From NCBI RefSeq assembly GCF_000813145.1, contig NZ_BAZF01000017.1:1-64000 (forward strand): DNA of 64,000 bases, in the 5' to 3' direction. Positions 7,773 to 15,737 of this stretch are shown here, in pieces. Position 1 is the first letter of the stretch; the number at the start of each line of letters is the position of its first letter. This stretch comes from Geobacter sp. OR-1 (GTDB taxonomy: Bacteria; Desulfobacterota; Desulfuromonadia; Geobacterales; DSM-12255). The position numbers and the translations under genes were made by a program. The notes under the pieces were generated by a model. It was given only the letters and a program-made list of their open reading frames with translations. It was not told where the DNA came from and did no database searches.

Positions 7773-9182
7773 ATGTTCATCCTCAATAACCATAATCCGG
7801 TTCCGTTATACAAACAGCTCTATAATCAGATAAGAGAGCATGTGCTGTCGGGGAAACTCCTTCCCGATACCAGACTGCCTTCGGTCAGGGATCTGGCAGC
7901 CGAACTTTCAACCAGTCGCAACACTGTCGAAGGGGCGTACCAGGAGTTGTACGCGGAAGGGTACATCTACAGCAAACCGCGTAGCGGGTATTTCGTGTCA
8001 GCTCTTGACCAAGATGCCGCGCCATTGTCCCTTTCACGAAACTTAAAAGCCCACAAACAGCTCCCCGGCCCTCCAGCTATCTTTCCTTTTGATTTTCATC
8101 CCGCACGGCTTGACCCGGAAAGCTTTCCCACGGCGCTCTGGCGGAAATGTTACAGCGACAGTCTGCGCCAAAACAGTCAACAGCTTGTCCAGTATGGCGA
8201 CCCTCAGGGCGATTGGGGGTTGCGCTGCTCCATACAGAGTTATCTGGAACGTTCACGCGGAGTGCTGTGCAACCCCGATCAGATTGTTATCTGTTCTGGC
8301 CTGCAACAGGGTCTTGATGTTGTCGCTCATCTTCTGAAAGATCATCATTCCGTTGTTGCCGTCGAGAACCCCGGTTATTTTCTTCCCCGGTCTGTATTCA
8401 GCAACCACTCATATAAGATCTTCTCTGTTCCGGTCAGGCCGGGCGGGCTGGATCTGGATTGCCTCAAGGCAAGTAACAGCACCATAGTCTATGTCACCCC
8501 TTCACACCAGCTACCATTGGGCTATGTGATGCCAGTCGCCAATCGGCTGAAGCTGATCGAGTGGGCCGAGGAAGGCGGAAACTTCATCATTGAAGACGAT
8601 TATGACAGCGAGCTTCGTTATCACGGCAGACCAATCCCTTCCTTGCAAGGACTGCGACCCCAAGGGAACATCATCTACTCGGGAACGTTCTCCAAGATCC
8701 TCTCTCCGGCACTGCGTGTAAGCTACCTGGTGCTGCCCAGCTCACTGCTTGCCAAGTACCGTCAGCTTTACCGGGACTATTTCCCTACGGTGTCGCTCCT
8801 GGAGCAGCGAACCCTAGCGATTTTCATGGAACAAGGACACTGGGAGCGGCATGTTCGGCGCATGCGCATAATCTATAAAAATAAGCACAATGCGCTGCTC
8901 TGTGCTATTGAACATTACTTCGGCAGTCGGGCCGTTGTAATTGGACAGGGGGCTGGACTCCATCTTGTCCTACAACTGCCCGGCAGTTCACTCAGCGCTG
9001 TTGAGATCAATGAACGAGCCAGGCCAAAAGGTGTCCGGCTGTTCCCGTTTTCCGACTTCTACCTCAGCGGCGGACCAGAATCTACCACCCTGCTGGTCGG
9101 CTTCGGCGGGATGACCGCCACCGAAATCGAACTAGGTATCAAGTTGCTTTCTCAAGTCTGCAATTGCCCGGACATCGTATGA
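7773..9182 (+). CDS. MocR/PdxR-type GntR regulator with aminotransferase-like domain
   Basis: Transcription factor of 469 residues. The N-terminal GntR winged helix (residues 1-75) includes LPSVRDLAAELSTSRNTVEGAYQEL. A linker leads to a class-I aminotransferase fold that binds PLP as effector: FIIEDDYDSELRY, the PLP-lysine loop SGTFSKILSPALRVSYL, and TPSHQLPLGYVM. MocR proteins activate or repress adjacent genes in response to PLP, GABA, taurine or related amines. The start is ATG 7773 with AGGAAG upstream. The divergent FMN-binding (PNPOx-fold) gene is the natural target. A clear terminator follows. Confidence 0.92.
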   Translation: MFILNNHNPVPLYKQLYNQIREHVLSGKLLPDTRLPSVRDLAAELSTSRNTVEGAYQELYAEGYIYSKPRSGYFVSALDQDAAPLSLSRNLKAHKQLPGPPAIFPFDFHPARLDPESFPTALWRKCYSDSLRQNSQQLVQYGDPQGDWGLRCSIQSYLERSRGVLCNPDQIVICSGLQQGLDVVAHLLKDHHSVVAVENPGYFLPRSVFSNHSYKIFSVPVRPGGLDLDCLKASNSTIVYVTPSHQLPLGYVMPVANRLKLIEWAEEGGNFIIEDDYDSELRYHGRPIPSLQGLRPQGNIIYSGTFSKILSPALRVSYLVLPSSLLAKYRQLYRDYFPTVSLLEQRTLAIFMEQGHWERHVRRMRIIYKNKHNALLCAIEHYFGSRAVVIGQGAGLHLVLQLPGSSLSAVEINERARPKGVRLFPFSDFYLSGGPESTTLLVGFGGMTATEIELGIKLLSQVCNCPDIV

Positions 9183-9207
9183 CAATTCTGACTTCAGCAT
9201 AGGCGAT

Positions 9208-9246
9208 AATTGCCCCCTGTAACAGGTGCAATTCTTTTTATTATTA
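9208..9246 (+). terminator. Terminator after mocR-type gene
   Basis: AATTGC (9208-9213) pairs with GCAATT (9228-9233), with a CTGT/ACAG inner stem, followed by CTTTTTATTATT. Confidence 0.75.
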
Positions 9247-9255
9247 TGGGGTCAG
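9246..9255 (+). repeat. Short direct repeat ATGGGGTCAG, right copy
   Basis: Same 10-mer as at 7687-7696; it immediately follows the terminator T-run of the regulator gene. Confidence 0.3.
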
Positions 9256-9371
9256 GATTAGTAGGTTTGTTGCTGCTCGGTATATGGGAGGGGAGTCATC
9301 AACCATCTGATAATACGCGATAATACTTAATACTGCTTGCGCCTGATAATGGTTTCGTATAGGTTTGTGCT

Positions 9372-9722
9372 ATGAAATGGTTAGGAGTTTATCTCACAAA
9401 CAGGAAATGCTTTTTGCCGTTCGTCATGCTGGCGGCAGTTCTATTTATTTCCCAAGGGATAAGTCTACCTAATTTCCCCAATCCGCAGGAACCCAGGCTA
9501 TCAAGTACACAGAAAGCCAAAACGTCCAACAGCGCCGTTGTCCATACCCAGGCAAAGCACTCCCAACTCAAAACCGTAAAAACTGCCCATTTTTTAGCTC
9601 TTTCCAGCAATTCGCATGATTTCAAGAATCTTGTCGTACAGATTTCTACGCCACAGAATGAATCCCAATCCTTCATTTCTGCTGTAATTGCAGCCATTCC
9701 CGCGAGAGCTCCACCCGCTTAA
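9372..9722 (+). CDS. Small hypothetical exported protein
   Basis: I do not recognise this 116-residue protein. It has a basic N-terminus and one hydrophobic stretch (FLPFVMLAAVLFISQGI, about 15-31) that could be a signal peptide or anchor. The rest is a polar Ser/Thr/Lys/His-rich segment, with a C-terminus ending ARAPPA. The ATG at 9372 has only a poor ribosome site. It precedes secD by 212 bases on the same strand, where yajC would be expected, but it does not resemble YajC, whose single helix is followed by a conserved charged domain. It may not be a real gene. Confidence 0.4.
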   Translation: MKWLGVYLTNRKCFLPFVMLAAVLFISQGISLPNFPNPQEPRLSSTQKAKTSNSAVVHTQAKHSQLKTVKTAHFLALSSNSHDFKNLVVQISTPQNESQSFISAVIAAIPARAPPA

Positions 9723-9934
9723 ACCCTGTAGTTCCCTCACAACTTGATAACCATTTAATATTCGCAACCTTTGTGGTGCCAATGGCACTGCCATAGGCGA
9801 TGAATTCTTGTTTGTTTTGCCCGGTCGGGCATTAAAGCAAAGATTTTCATGAGCCTTTGGTTCGTGTACCGGTCTGCTCTTATGCTGGAATCCGGGGTAG
9901 CCGTCGGCATTCATAATTGAAAGGAGCATCACCC

Positions 9935-11533
9935 ATGACCAATCATTCATGGCGCGTGAGTCTTATTCTGATTTTCGCGCTGATATCGTTTATCTATCTG
10001 ACTCCGACAGTGGTTGCCCAATTGCCTTCCTGGTGGGCAGGGGTTCTTCCCAAGGACAAGATCAACCTTGGACTTGATCTCCAGGGTGGAACCCATCTCG
10101 TCATGGAAGTGGAGACACAGAAGGCAATAGAAGGAACCCTGGACCTGGTTGCCACTGACCTGGAAGATTCGTTGAATACCGCGCGCGTCCGTTATAAGCA
10201 GGTTGCCAGAATTGGCGAAAACTTGGTGCAGTTAACGCTCTACGACAAAGTAACCGCTGAAAGTGCGCAGCAGTTGATCAAGAAAAAGTACCCCGAGTAT
10301 GAACTGATTCCTCCGTTTGAAGATAAGGGATTCGTGGCCCTCCAGCTACGTATGGACAAAAGCGTTGTTCAGGACAGGAAGGACAAGGCAGTAACTCAGG
10401 CGCTTGAAACCATCCGTAACAGAATCGACCAGTTCGGCGTATCGGAGCCGACCATTCAACGGGAAGGTATCAACCATATTGTCGTTCAACTTCCGGGAAT
10501 CAAGGATCCCAAGCGAGCCATAGAGCTGATTGGCAAGACTGCGCGCCTTGAGTTCAAGATGGTTGATGAAGGAATCAGCGGCACCACTGCCACGCCCGGA
10601 TCCATACCTGACGATGATGAAATCCTGGTAGAGAAGGTAGCCAACCCGTCAAGCAGCGTAGTAACGGATGTACCACTTGTTGTGAAGAGGAAAGCCGCAA
10701 TAACTGGCGATCTTCTCACCGATGCTCAGGTACGGATCGACTCGCAGTACAACCAGCCATATGTATCAATAGACTTCAATTCGACCGGCGCCAGACTGTT
10801 TGACCAGGTGACCGCAGCCAATGTGGGGAAGCGGTTCGCCATAGTTTTGGATGGCACTGTCTACTCGGCGCCGGTGATTCGCGAGCGGATATCCGGCGGC
10901 AGTGCCCAGATTTCAGGAAACTTCAGCGAGAAAGAGGCTGCGGACCTGGCGATTGTGCTGCGCGCAGGTTCGCTTCCAGCTCCGGTAAAGATCGTGCAGA
11001 ATGTCACGGTCGGACCTTCCATAGGGGTTGATTCGATCAACAAGGGATTGCTTGCCGGAGCGGTCGGCGTAGGCCTGGTGGTGGTGTTTATGGTGATTTA
11101 CTATCGGATGGCAGGCCTGGTGGCCAATCTCGGCATGGTGCTGAATGTTCTGTACCTCATGGGAGCGCTTGCGGCACTCGGCGCAACCCTGACCCTGCCC
11201 GGCATTGCCGCCATCGTCCTGTTGATCGGTATGTCGGTTGATTCCAACGTCCTCATCTTTGAACGGGTGAAGGAAGAAATCAGGCTTGGCAGGACACCCA
11301 GGATGAGTATCGATGCCGGTTACGACAAGGCATTCCTGACCATCATGGATTCACACGTGACCACCCTGATTACTGCGGCAGTGCTCTTTCAGTTCGGCAC
11401 CGGACCGGTCAAGGGCTTTGCCGTTTCGTTAAGCCTCGGCGTCTTAATCAATCTCTTTACCTCGCTTGTCACAACCAAGGTGGTCTTTGACAGCATACTC
11501 AACCGCTTTCAGGTCAAGCGGCTCAGCATATAG
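9935..11533 (+). CDS. secD: Protein translocase subunit SecD
   Basis: Inner-membrane accessory subunit of the Sec translocon that uses the proton gradient to pull exported proteins into the periplasm. It has 532 residues, typical for the deltaproteobacterial form. TM1 is near the N-terminus, followed by the D1 motif INLGLDLQGGTHLVMEV, a large periplasmic P1 domain and the C-terminal five-helix RND bundle with PGIAAIVLLIGMSVDSNVLIFERVKEE. I choose ATG 9935 (MTNHSW) with AGGAG upstream over the in-frame TTG 9917. secF follows nine bases later. yajC, usually directly upstream, is absent. Confidence 0.97.
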   Translation: MTNHSWRVSLILIFALISFIYLTPTVVAQLPSWWAGVLPKDKINLGLDLQGGTHLVMEVETQKAIEGTLDLVATDLEDSLNTARVRYKQVARIGENLVQLTLYDKVTAESAQQLIKKKYPEYELIPPFEDKGFVALQLRMDKSVVQDRKDKAVTQALETIRNRIDQFGVSEPTIQREGINHIVVQLPGIKDPKRAIELIGKTARLEFKMVDEGISGTTATPGSIPDDDEILVEKVANPSSSVVTDVPLVVKRKAAITGDLLTDAQVRIDSQYNQPYVSIDFNSTGARLFDQVTAANVGKRFAIVLDGTVYSAPVIRERISGGSAQISGNFSEKEAADLAIVLRAGSLPAPVKIVQNVTVGPSIGVDSINKGLLAGAVGVGLVVVFMVIYYRMAGLVANLGMVLNVLYLMGALAALGATLTLPGIAAIVLLIGMSVDSNVLIFERVKEEIRLGRTPRMSIDAGYDKAFLTIMDSHVTTLITAAVLFQFGTGPVKGFAVSLSLGVLINLFTSLVTTKVVFDSILNRFQVKRLSI

Positions 11534-11542
11534 GAGAAAACA

Positions 11543-12478
11543 ATGCAATTTATCAAAAACACCAGGATCGACTTTATCGGCATGAGAAAGGTCACCTTCG
11601 TCATTTCGGCTATTATCGCGATCGTGGGGCTTATCGGCATTGTGCAGATATCCAGAAATGCCGCCAATATGGGGATCGACTTTTCAGGGGGGACATCGGT
11701 ACAGCTCAAATTCAGCCAGCCTGTTTCTCTGGAAACGGCCCGGACACTTCTTGCCCGGAACAGCCTCAAAGAGGCACAGTTGCAGGAGATCAAAGAGGGC
11801 AACCGGCTGCTGATCAAGATCGGCAAGACCAGCATGGCAACAGGGAATGTTGCTGAGGTCATCAACGAGGCCTTCAAGAAAGAGTTTCCCGGCAATGTCT
11901 TCGTCGTAGAAAGTTCCACGGAGATCGGTCCTTCGATAGGTGACAAGCTCAAGAAGGATACCTTGGTAGCGGTGGGGCTCTCCATGGTCGGGATTATTAT
12001 CTATATTGCCTGGCGTTTTGATTTCAAATTCGGCGTTGGCGCTATAGTAGCCACACTTCATGATGTGCTGGCAATGGTTGCCCTGTTTTACGTCATGAAC
12101 AAGGAGATCAACCTGCTGTTCGTTACCGCTGTCCTGACGATTGCCGGCTACTCCCTGACCGACACGGTGGTGGTCTTCGACCGGATACGGGAAAACCTGA
12201 ACAAGAACCTAGATCAGTCAATGGAGCGCCTGTTCAATACAAGCATCAATGAAGTGCTGTCACGAACAGTGATCACCTCACTAACCACCTTCCTGGCGGC
12301 AATATCGCTGTATCTGTTCGGAGGCGAAGTAATTCATGATTTTGCCCTGGCTCTGGTTGCCGGAGTAGTCATTGCCACCTACTCGTCGATATTCATCGCG
12401 AGTCCGATTGTTGCGGAATTGGAAAGCCGGCGGGGAGGTCCCGTAAGGTTGAAAGAATCTCCAGTGGAAACGCCATAG
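11543..12478 (+). CDS. secF: Protein translocase subunit SecF
   Basis: Partner of SecD in the SecDF proton-driven export motor; 311 residues. It shows the N-terminal helix, NMGIDFSGGTSVQLKF, then a five-helix bundle with VLTIAGYSLTDTVVVFDRIRENL and the SINEVLSRTVITSLTTFLA segment, all diagnostic of SecF. The start is ATG 11543 with AGGAG ten bases upstream, nine bases after secD, so the genes are co-transcribed. The 122 bases after the stop hold no gene I can support. Confidence 0.97.
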   Translation: MQFIKNTRIDFIGMRKVTFVISAIIAIVGLIGIVQISRNAANMGIDFSGGTSVQLKFSQPVSLETARTLLARNSLKEAQLQEIKEGNRLLIKIGKTSMATGNVAEVINEAFKKEFPGNVFVVESSTEIGPSIGDKLKKDTLVAVGLSMVGIIIYIAWRFDFKFGVGAIVATLHDVLAMVALFYVMNKEINLLFVTAVLTIAGYSLTDTVVVFDRIRENLNKNLDQSMERLFNTSINEVLSRTVITSLTTFLAAISLYLFGGEVIHDFALALVAGVVIATYSSIFIASPIVAELESRRGGPVRLKESPVETP

Positions 12479-12600
12479 AAGGAAGTTGGCATACTGATCC
12501 GGAATGTTTTCATCTTTTCGGCAGCAGCATTTATCCTCGGGATCGAGTCAGCGCTCTATGCATGATTTCAGGATTATTCATTGAAAGGACACATAATATT

Positions 12601-13017
12601 ATGGTCGTAAGGACAATATACATAACTGAATACGACGTATCGAGGCTCGAAGATCTACTCGAATTAGCGAAGGAGTTCAACTACCGAGACCGTGACGATC
12701 TCAAGAAACTGGAAGAGGAGTTATCGGTAGCCAAGGTTGTTGACTCGAAAGACATTCCTCCAAACATTGTAACAATGAACTCCAAATTCAGGCTGCGCGA
12801 CCTGAATGCCGACAAGGAGATGGTCTTAACTCTGGTATTCCCCAAGGATGCAAATATTGAGAAAGGAAAGATCTCTGTGGTTTCTCCCATCGGCACTGCA
12901 ACTCTTGGTTATTCTGTCGGCGACACCATAGAATGGAACATTCGCTCAGCAGCAAAAAAGTTCAAAATTGAAGAAATACTTTACCAGCCTGAGGCCGCCG
13001 GGGACTTTCATTTATAG
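12601..13017 (+). CDS. Rnk / GreA-GreB C-terminal-domain family protein
   Basis: Protein of 138 residues with an N-terminal helical segment (ITEYDVSRLEDLLELAKEF) and a C-terminal FKBP-like GreA/GreB domain (VTMNSKFRLRDLNADKEMVLTLVFP, then ISVVSPIGTATLGYSVGDTIEW). This is the layout of Rnk, the nucleoside diphosphate kinase regulator, which binds RNA polymerase near the secondary channel; the function here is inferred from that. The start is ATG 12601 (MVVRTIYI) with GAAAGGA upstream; a longer in-frame start at 12562 lacks a ribosome site. Confidence 0.82.
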   Translation: MVVRTIYITEYDVSRLEDLLELAKEFNYRDRDDLKKLEEELSVAKVVDSKDIPPNIVTMNSKFRLRDLNADKEMVLTLVFPKDANIEKGKISVVSPIGTATLGYSVGDTIEWNIRSAAKKFKIEEILYQPEAAGDFHL

Positions 13018-13099
13018 CTCTTGATACAGGATGTTTTCCGGCACAGAGAGACTTTATCATTGGGTGGAAAGTAATTAGTAACACAAGCGGAGGAGTGGT

Positions 13100-14026
13100 A
13101 TGGCACAGTTGTGGGGTCGCCCGGTCTGGCGACCCGATATCGCCATAGACCTGGGCACAGCGACAATCAGGGTTGCGTCCAAATTGCATGGGCCGATAGT
13201 TTGCCCATCTGAGACAGGTACCATCTCTGCACTCTGTTCAGGGGTAGTTGTTAACATAGAAGCAGTGGTGGCGATTCTTGAGCCGATTCTGTCAGAAACA
13301 AGATCAATGGGGATCCTGCGCCCACGTGCAGTGGTATGTGCACCAACCGATGCCAGCATCAGCGAGCGGGAGGCTATTGTCGAGAGCGTTTCCAGGGCTG
13401 GCGCATCGTCAGTTGTTGTCATACCTGAACCCCTTGCCGCAGCAGTTGGCGGTAAAGTCGATATTTCGTCGCCATATGCGCAGATGGTTGTTGATATCGG
13501 CGAAGGGGTAACCGACTGTGCTATTATCAGGGCTGGTAAAATTGTCGGCACCGCAGCCGTTAGAGGAGGGTGCAGTGCCTTACGAAAAGCGATACAGACA
13601 GAGATATACCGACGGCGGAATTTCCGAATCCTCAAACATCATGCAGAGGAAATTTTGCGTATTGGGCTGGCTGAGCAGAGCGATGACGCAAGGCTGGCTT
13701 ATCCTGCCTCTGAAAACACAGCCTCTTCAGTAGTGTCATTAATCAGCCCGGAAGAAGCGTGGCAAGCCGTTTGGCCGGCAGTCGAGACAATTACCGACAT
13801 GATAAAGACATTTCTCAAGGATGTGCCGCATTCCCTCGGCAGTGAAATTATTGACAACGGGATCCATTTGACTGGCGGAGGCGCCCTGCTGGCAGGTATG
13901 CGGGGAATAATCCAGTCGGAGACGAAGGTTTTAGTTGCGCCGGTTTACAATCCTCTTGAAGCCGTAGTGTTGGGGGCTCGCGCCATGCTACCCATTGTCG
14001 CGATGCTTAACATGTGGAAGCGGTGA
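13100..14026 (+). CDS. Divergent MreB-like actin-fold ATPase
   Basis: Actin/Hsp70-fold protein of 308 residues close to MreB, the filament protein that guides sidewall peptidoglycan synthesis. Phosphate-1 loop IAIDLGTATIRVAS, phosphate-2 loop MVVDIGEGVTDCAII and adenosine motif LTGGGALLAGMRG are all readable. It is shorter than typical MreB (about 345), the N-terminal loop is altered (usual form is DLGTANTLVY), and mreC, mreD and pbp2 are not nearby. It is thus probably a second, specialised copy rather than the housekeeping rod protein. RBS GGAGG lies before ATG 13100. Confidence 0.8.
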   Translation: MAQLWGRPVWRPDIAIDLGTATIRVASKLHGPIVCPSETGTISALCSGVVVNIEAVVAILEPILSETRSMGILRPRAVVCAPTDASISEREAIVESVSRAGASSVVVIPEPLAAAVGGKVDISSPYAQMVVDIGEGVTDCAIIRAGKIVGTAAVRGGCSALRKAIQTEIYRRRNFRILKHHAEEILRIGLAEQSDDARLAYPASENTASSVVSLISPEEAWQAVWPAVETITDMIKTFLKDVPHSLGSEIIDNGIHLTGGGALLAGMRGIIQSETKVLVAPVYNPLEAVVLGARAMLPIVAMLNMWKR

Positions 14027-14260
14027 TTCAATTCTGAGGTGTGCTTTGATCATGCGGGATGTGGCTGAGCGCTGGAAGAAAGAGAAAGAGCTGACGGTGA
14101 AGTTGACGGCTTGTGAAGCAAAACTGTCGAGCTGACAAATTTCAACTCGTGCGATGGCGGTATTCTTCATTTTATTGACCTTAATCAAAGTTTCCGTATT
14201 AAGGATATGAGATAGTCAGATACAGGAAGCTATTCCGAACGAAACAGGTTGATATTGCCT

Positions 14261-14608
14261 ATGAGTCCTTCTCGCAGATATATACAGATTTTATCGCTAC
14301 TAATGCTGCTGGTGCAGTTATGCTTGCCGGTTTCAGGACCGGTATATATCTCTGAATATTTGAGCGGCAGTGAAGCGAGTCATGCTCATCTTGCTTGCGG
14401 CCATACCGACGCTGATTCCAGCCAGGAATCTCGGGATGGTCACGAAAAGATTCCTCACTGCCATGAACTGGATGCGCCATGTGACACAGCATCTGGCTCT
14501 GTGCTTGAACCCTTGCCGGTTATTTCCAATTTCATCGCATCGGATAAAGGCAGCTTGCTGTCAGGCTATCGATCGCCCATCGAATTCCCCCCCAAAGATC
14601 ACGTTTGA
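14261..14608 (+). CDS. Small exported His/Cys-rich hypothetical protein
   Basis: I recognise no family. The 115 residues start with an export signal (QILSLLMLLVQLCLPVSG). The mature part has a metal-ligand-rich stretch, SHAHLACGHTDADSSQ then HEKIPHCHELDAPC, with five His and three Cys within about 40 residues, suggesting a divalent-metal or Cu-binding periplasmic protein. I use ATG 14261 (MSPSRR); the frame also offers TTG 14249. It sits 60 bases upstream of a DUF6448 gene on the same strand, so the two probably form a unit. Confidence 0.55.
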   Translation: MSPSRRYIQILSLLMLLVQLCLPVSGPVYISEYLSGSEASHAHLACGHTDADSSQESRDGHEKIPHCHELDAPCDTASGSVLEPLPVISNFIASDKGSLLSGYRSPIEFPPKDHV

Positions 14609-14668
14609 TCCATTTTTCAAAAAGCATATCTATCAACAATCTAACCTTAAAAATACGGGAGAATCGCC

Positions 14669-15322
14669 ATGAGACAGATAACCCTGCTCAAAATCAGCTT
14701 ATTGGGAATCGCAGCATTTACAGCACTGATTCTTTCCACCACGCGTGATGCTGCAGCACATTGTGACACACTGGACGGTCCGGTTATTCAGGATGCCAGA
14801 AAGGCTATTGAAGCCAAGGATATCACCCCGATTCTAAAATGGGTAAAAACGAAGGATGAAAAGGCAGTTAAAGCCGCATTTAACAAGGTGTTGACCAGTA
14901 AATCAAAGAACCAGGAAGAAACGGAACACACATTCTTCGCAACCCTTGTAAAAATCCACCGTGCCGGCGAAGGGGCTTCCTTTGCCGGTCTGAAACCTGC
15001 CGGCGCAGTGGAGCCGGCTGTTGCTGAAGCTGACAAGGCCTTGGCGAGCGGCTCGTCCGACGCACTGGTGAAACTGATCACCGACGACGTTGCCGCGGGA
15101 ATCAAAAAGCGATTCGAGCATGCAGTTGCATCCTACCAGCACAAAGATGAGAGTGTTGCGCTGGGGCGGGAGTTTGTGGAAGCCTATGTTGCATACACCC
15201 ATTATGTCGAACGGCTTCATCAGGATGCAACAGGTAAAGAATCGCATGGCGAACACGCTAACCACGGTACAGTAGAAAAACACAAAAAGAGCTACAAAGA
15301 GCCTGATTATTCAAAGCACTGA
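14669..15322 (+). CDS. DUF6448 family exported protein
   Basis: Exported protein of 217 residues with a signal peptide (about 1-29, cleaved near DAAA-HC). Right after it comes AHCDTLDGPVIQDARKAIEAKDITPILKWVK, the signature start of DUF6448 proteins, which begin the mature chain with HCD. It is helical throughout, and the C-terminus is His/Lys-rich (HGEHANHGTVEKHKKS). Its function is unknown; the His content and the neighbouring His/Cys-rich protein hint at metal binding (inference). ATG 14669 follows GGGAGAAT. Confidence 0.75.
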   Translation: MRQITLLKISLLGIAAFTALILSTTRDAAAHCDTLDGPVIQDARKAIEAKDITPILKWVKTKDEKAVKAAFNKVLTSKSKNQEETEHTFFATLVKIHRAGEGASFAGLKPAGAVEPAVAEADKALASGSSDALVKLITDDVAAGIKKRFEHAVASYQHKDESVALGREFVEAYVAYTHYVERLHQDATGKESHGEHANHGTVEKHKKSYKEPDYSKH

Positions 15323-15737
15323 GGAAATGACGAGTCGATTCAGGATGTACCCCGATAATACAGGAATGCTACATGAAAGGACAAAGCCCTTTCATGTGGC
15401 ATTTATCCGTTTGATGCTGAGCTAAAACATTACGAACTATCGAATGTTCCCTACCCAATATCCTCTTCATTGATGTACGTTCTGAACAGGCAACAGCACA
15501 ACAATTCCGCGTCCAGACGCCGATGGTGGGTCATTTTTCAATGTCGATTGACTTCAGACAACACATCTGAATGGTTCTGGTATACTTTGGGGCGTTGAGC
15601 AGGAGACAAAAGGAGAGAAGTATATATCATTTAGTTGGCTTTGGTGTTTATACCTCGGTTGACTACGCGAATTTTCAACTTTTGTGGCTCATCCGAGCGC
15701 ATGTGAAATGCATCTGCAGGCAAATCCGGAGAATTAC
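15323..15737. other. Intergenic region with hairpin; no supported gene
   Basis: A 9-bp inverted repeat (CATGAAAGG at 15372-15380, CCTTTCATG at 15388-15396) is followed by a weak T-containing tail and may terminate the DUF6448 unit. At 15457-15566 a short open stretch reads NILFIDVRSEQ, reminiscent of the start of a rhodanese domain, but it lacks an upstream part, an active-site loop and a start, so at best it is a relic. The rest is the leader of the hybrid kinase gene. Confidence 0.45.

Noticed and set aside
14052-14135. 27-codon frame (MRDVAERWKKEKEL...) after the MreB-like gene
   Set aside because: Charged helical peptide with a weak ribosome site; too short to support as a gene.
15457-15566. 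Rhodanese-like stretch FIDVRSEQ
   Set aside because: Only about ten residues look like rhodanese; no active-site Cys loop or start follows.
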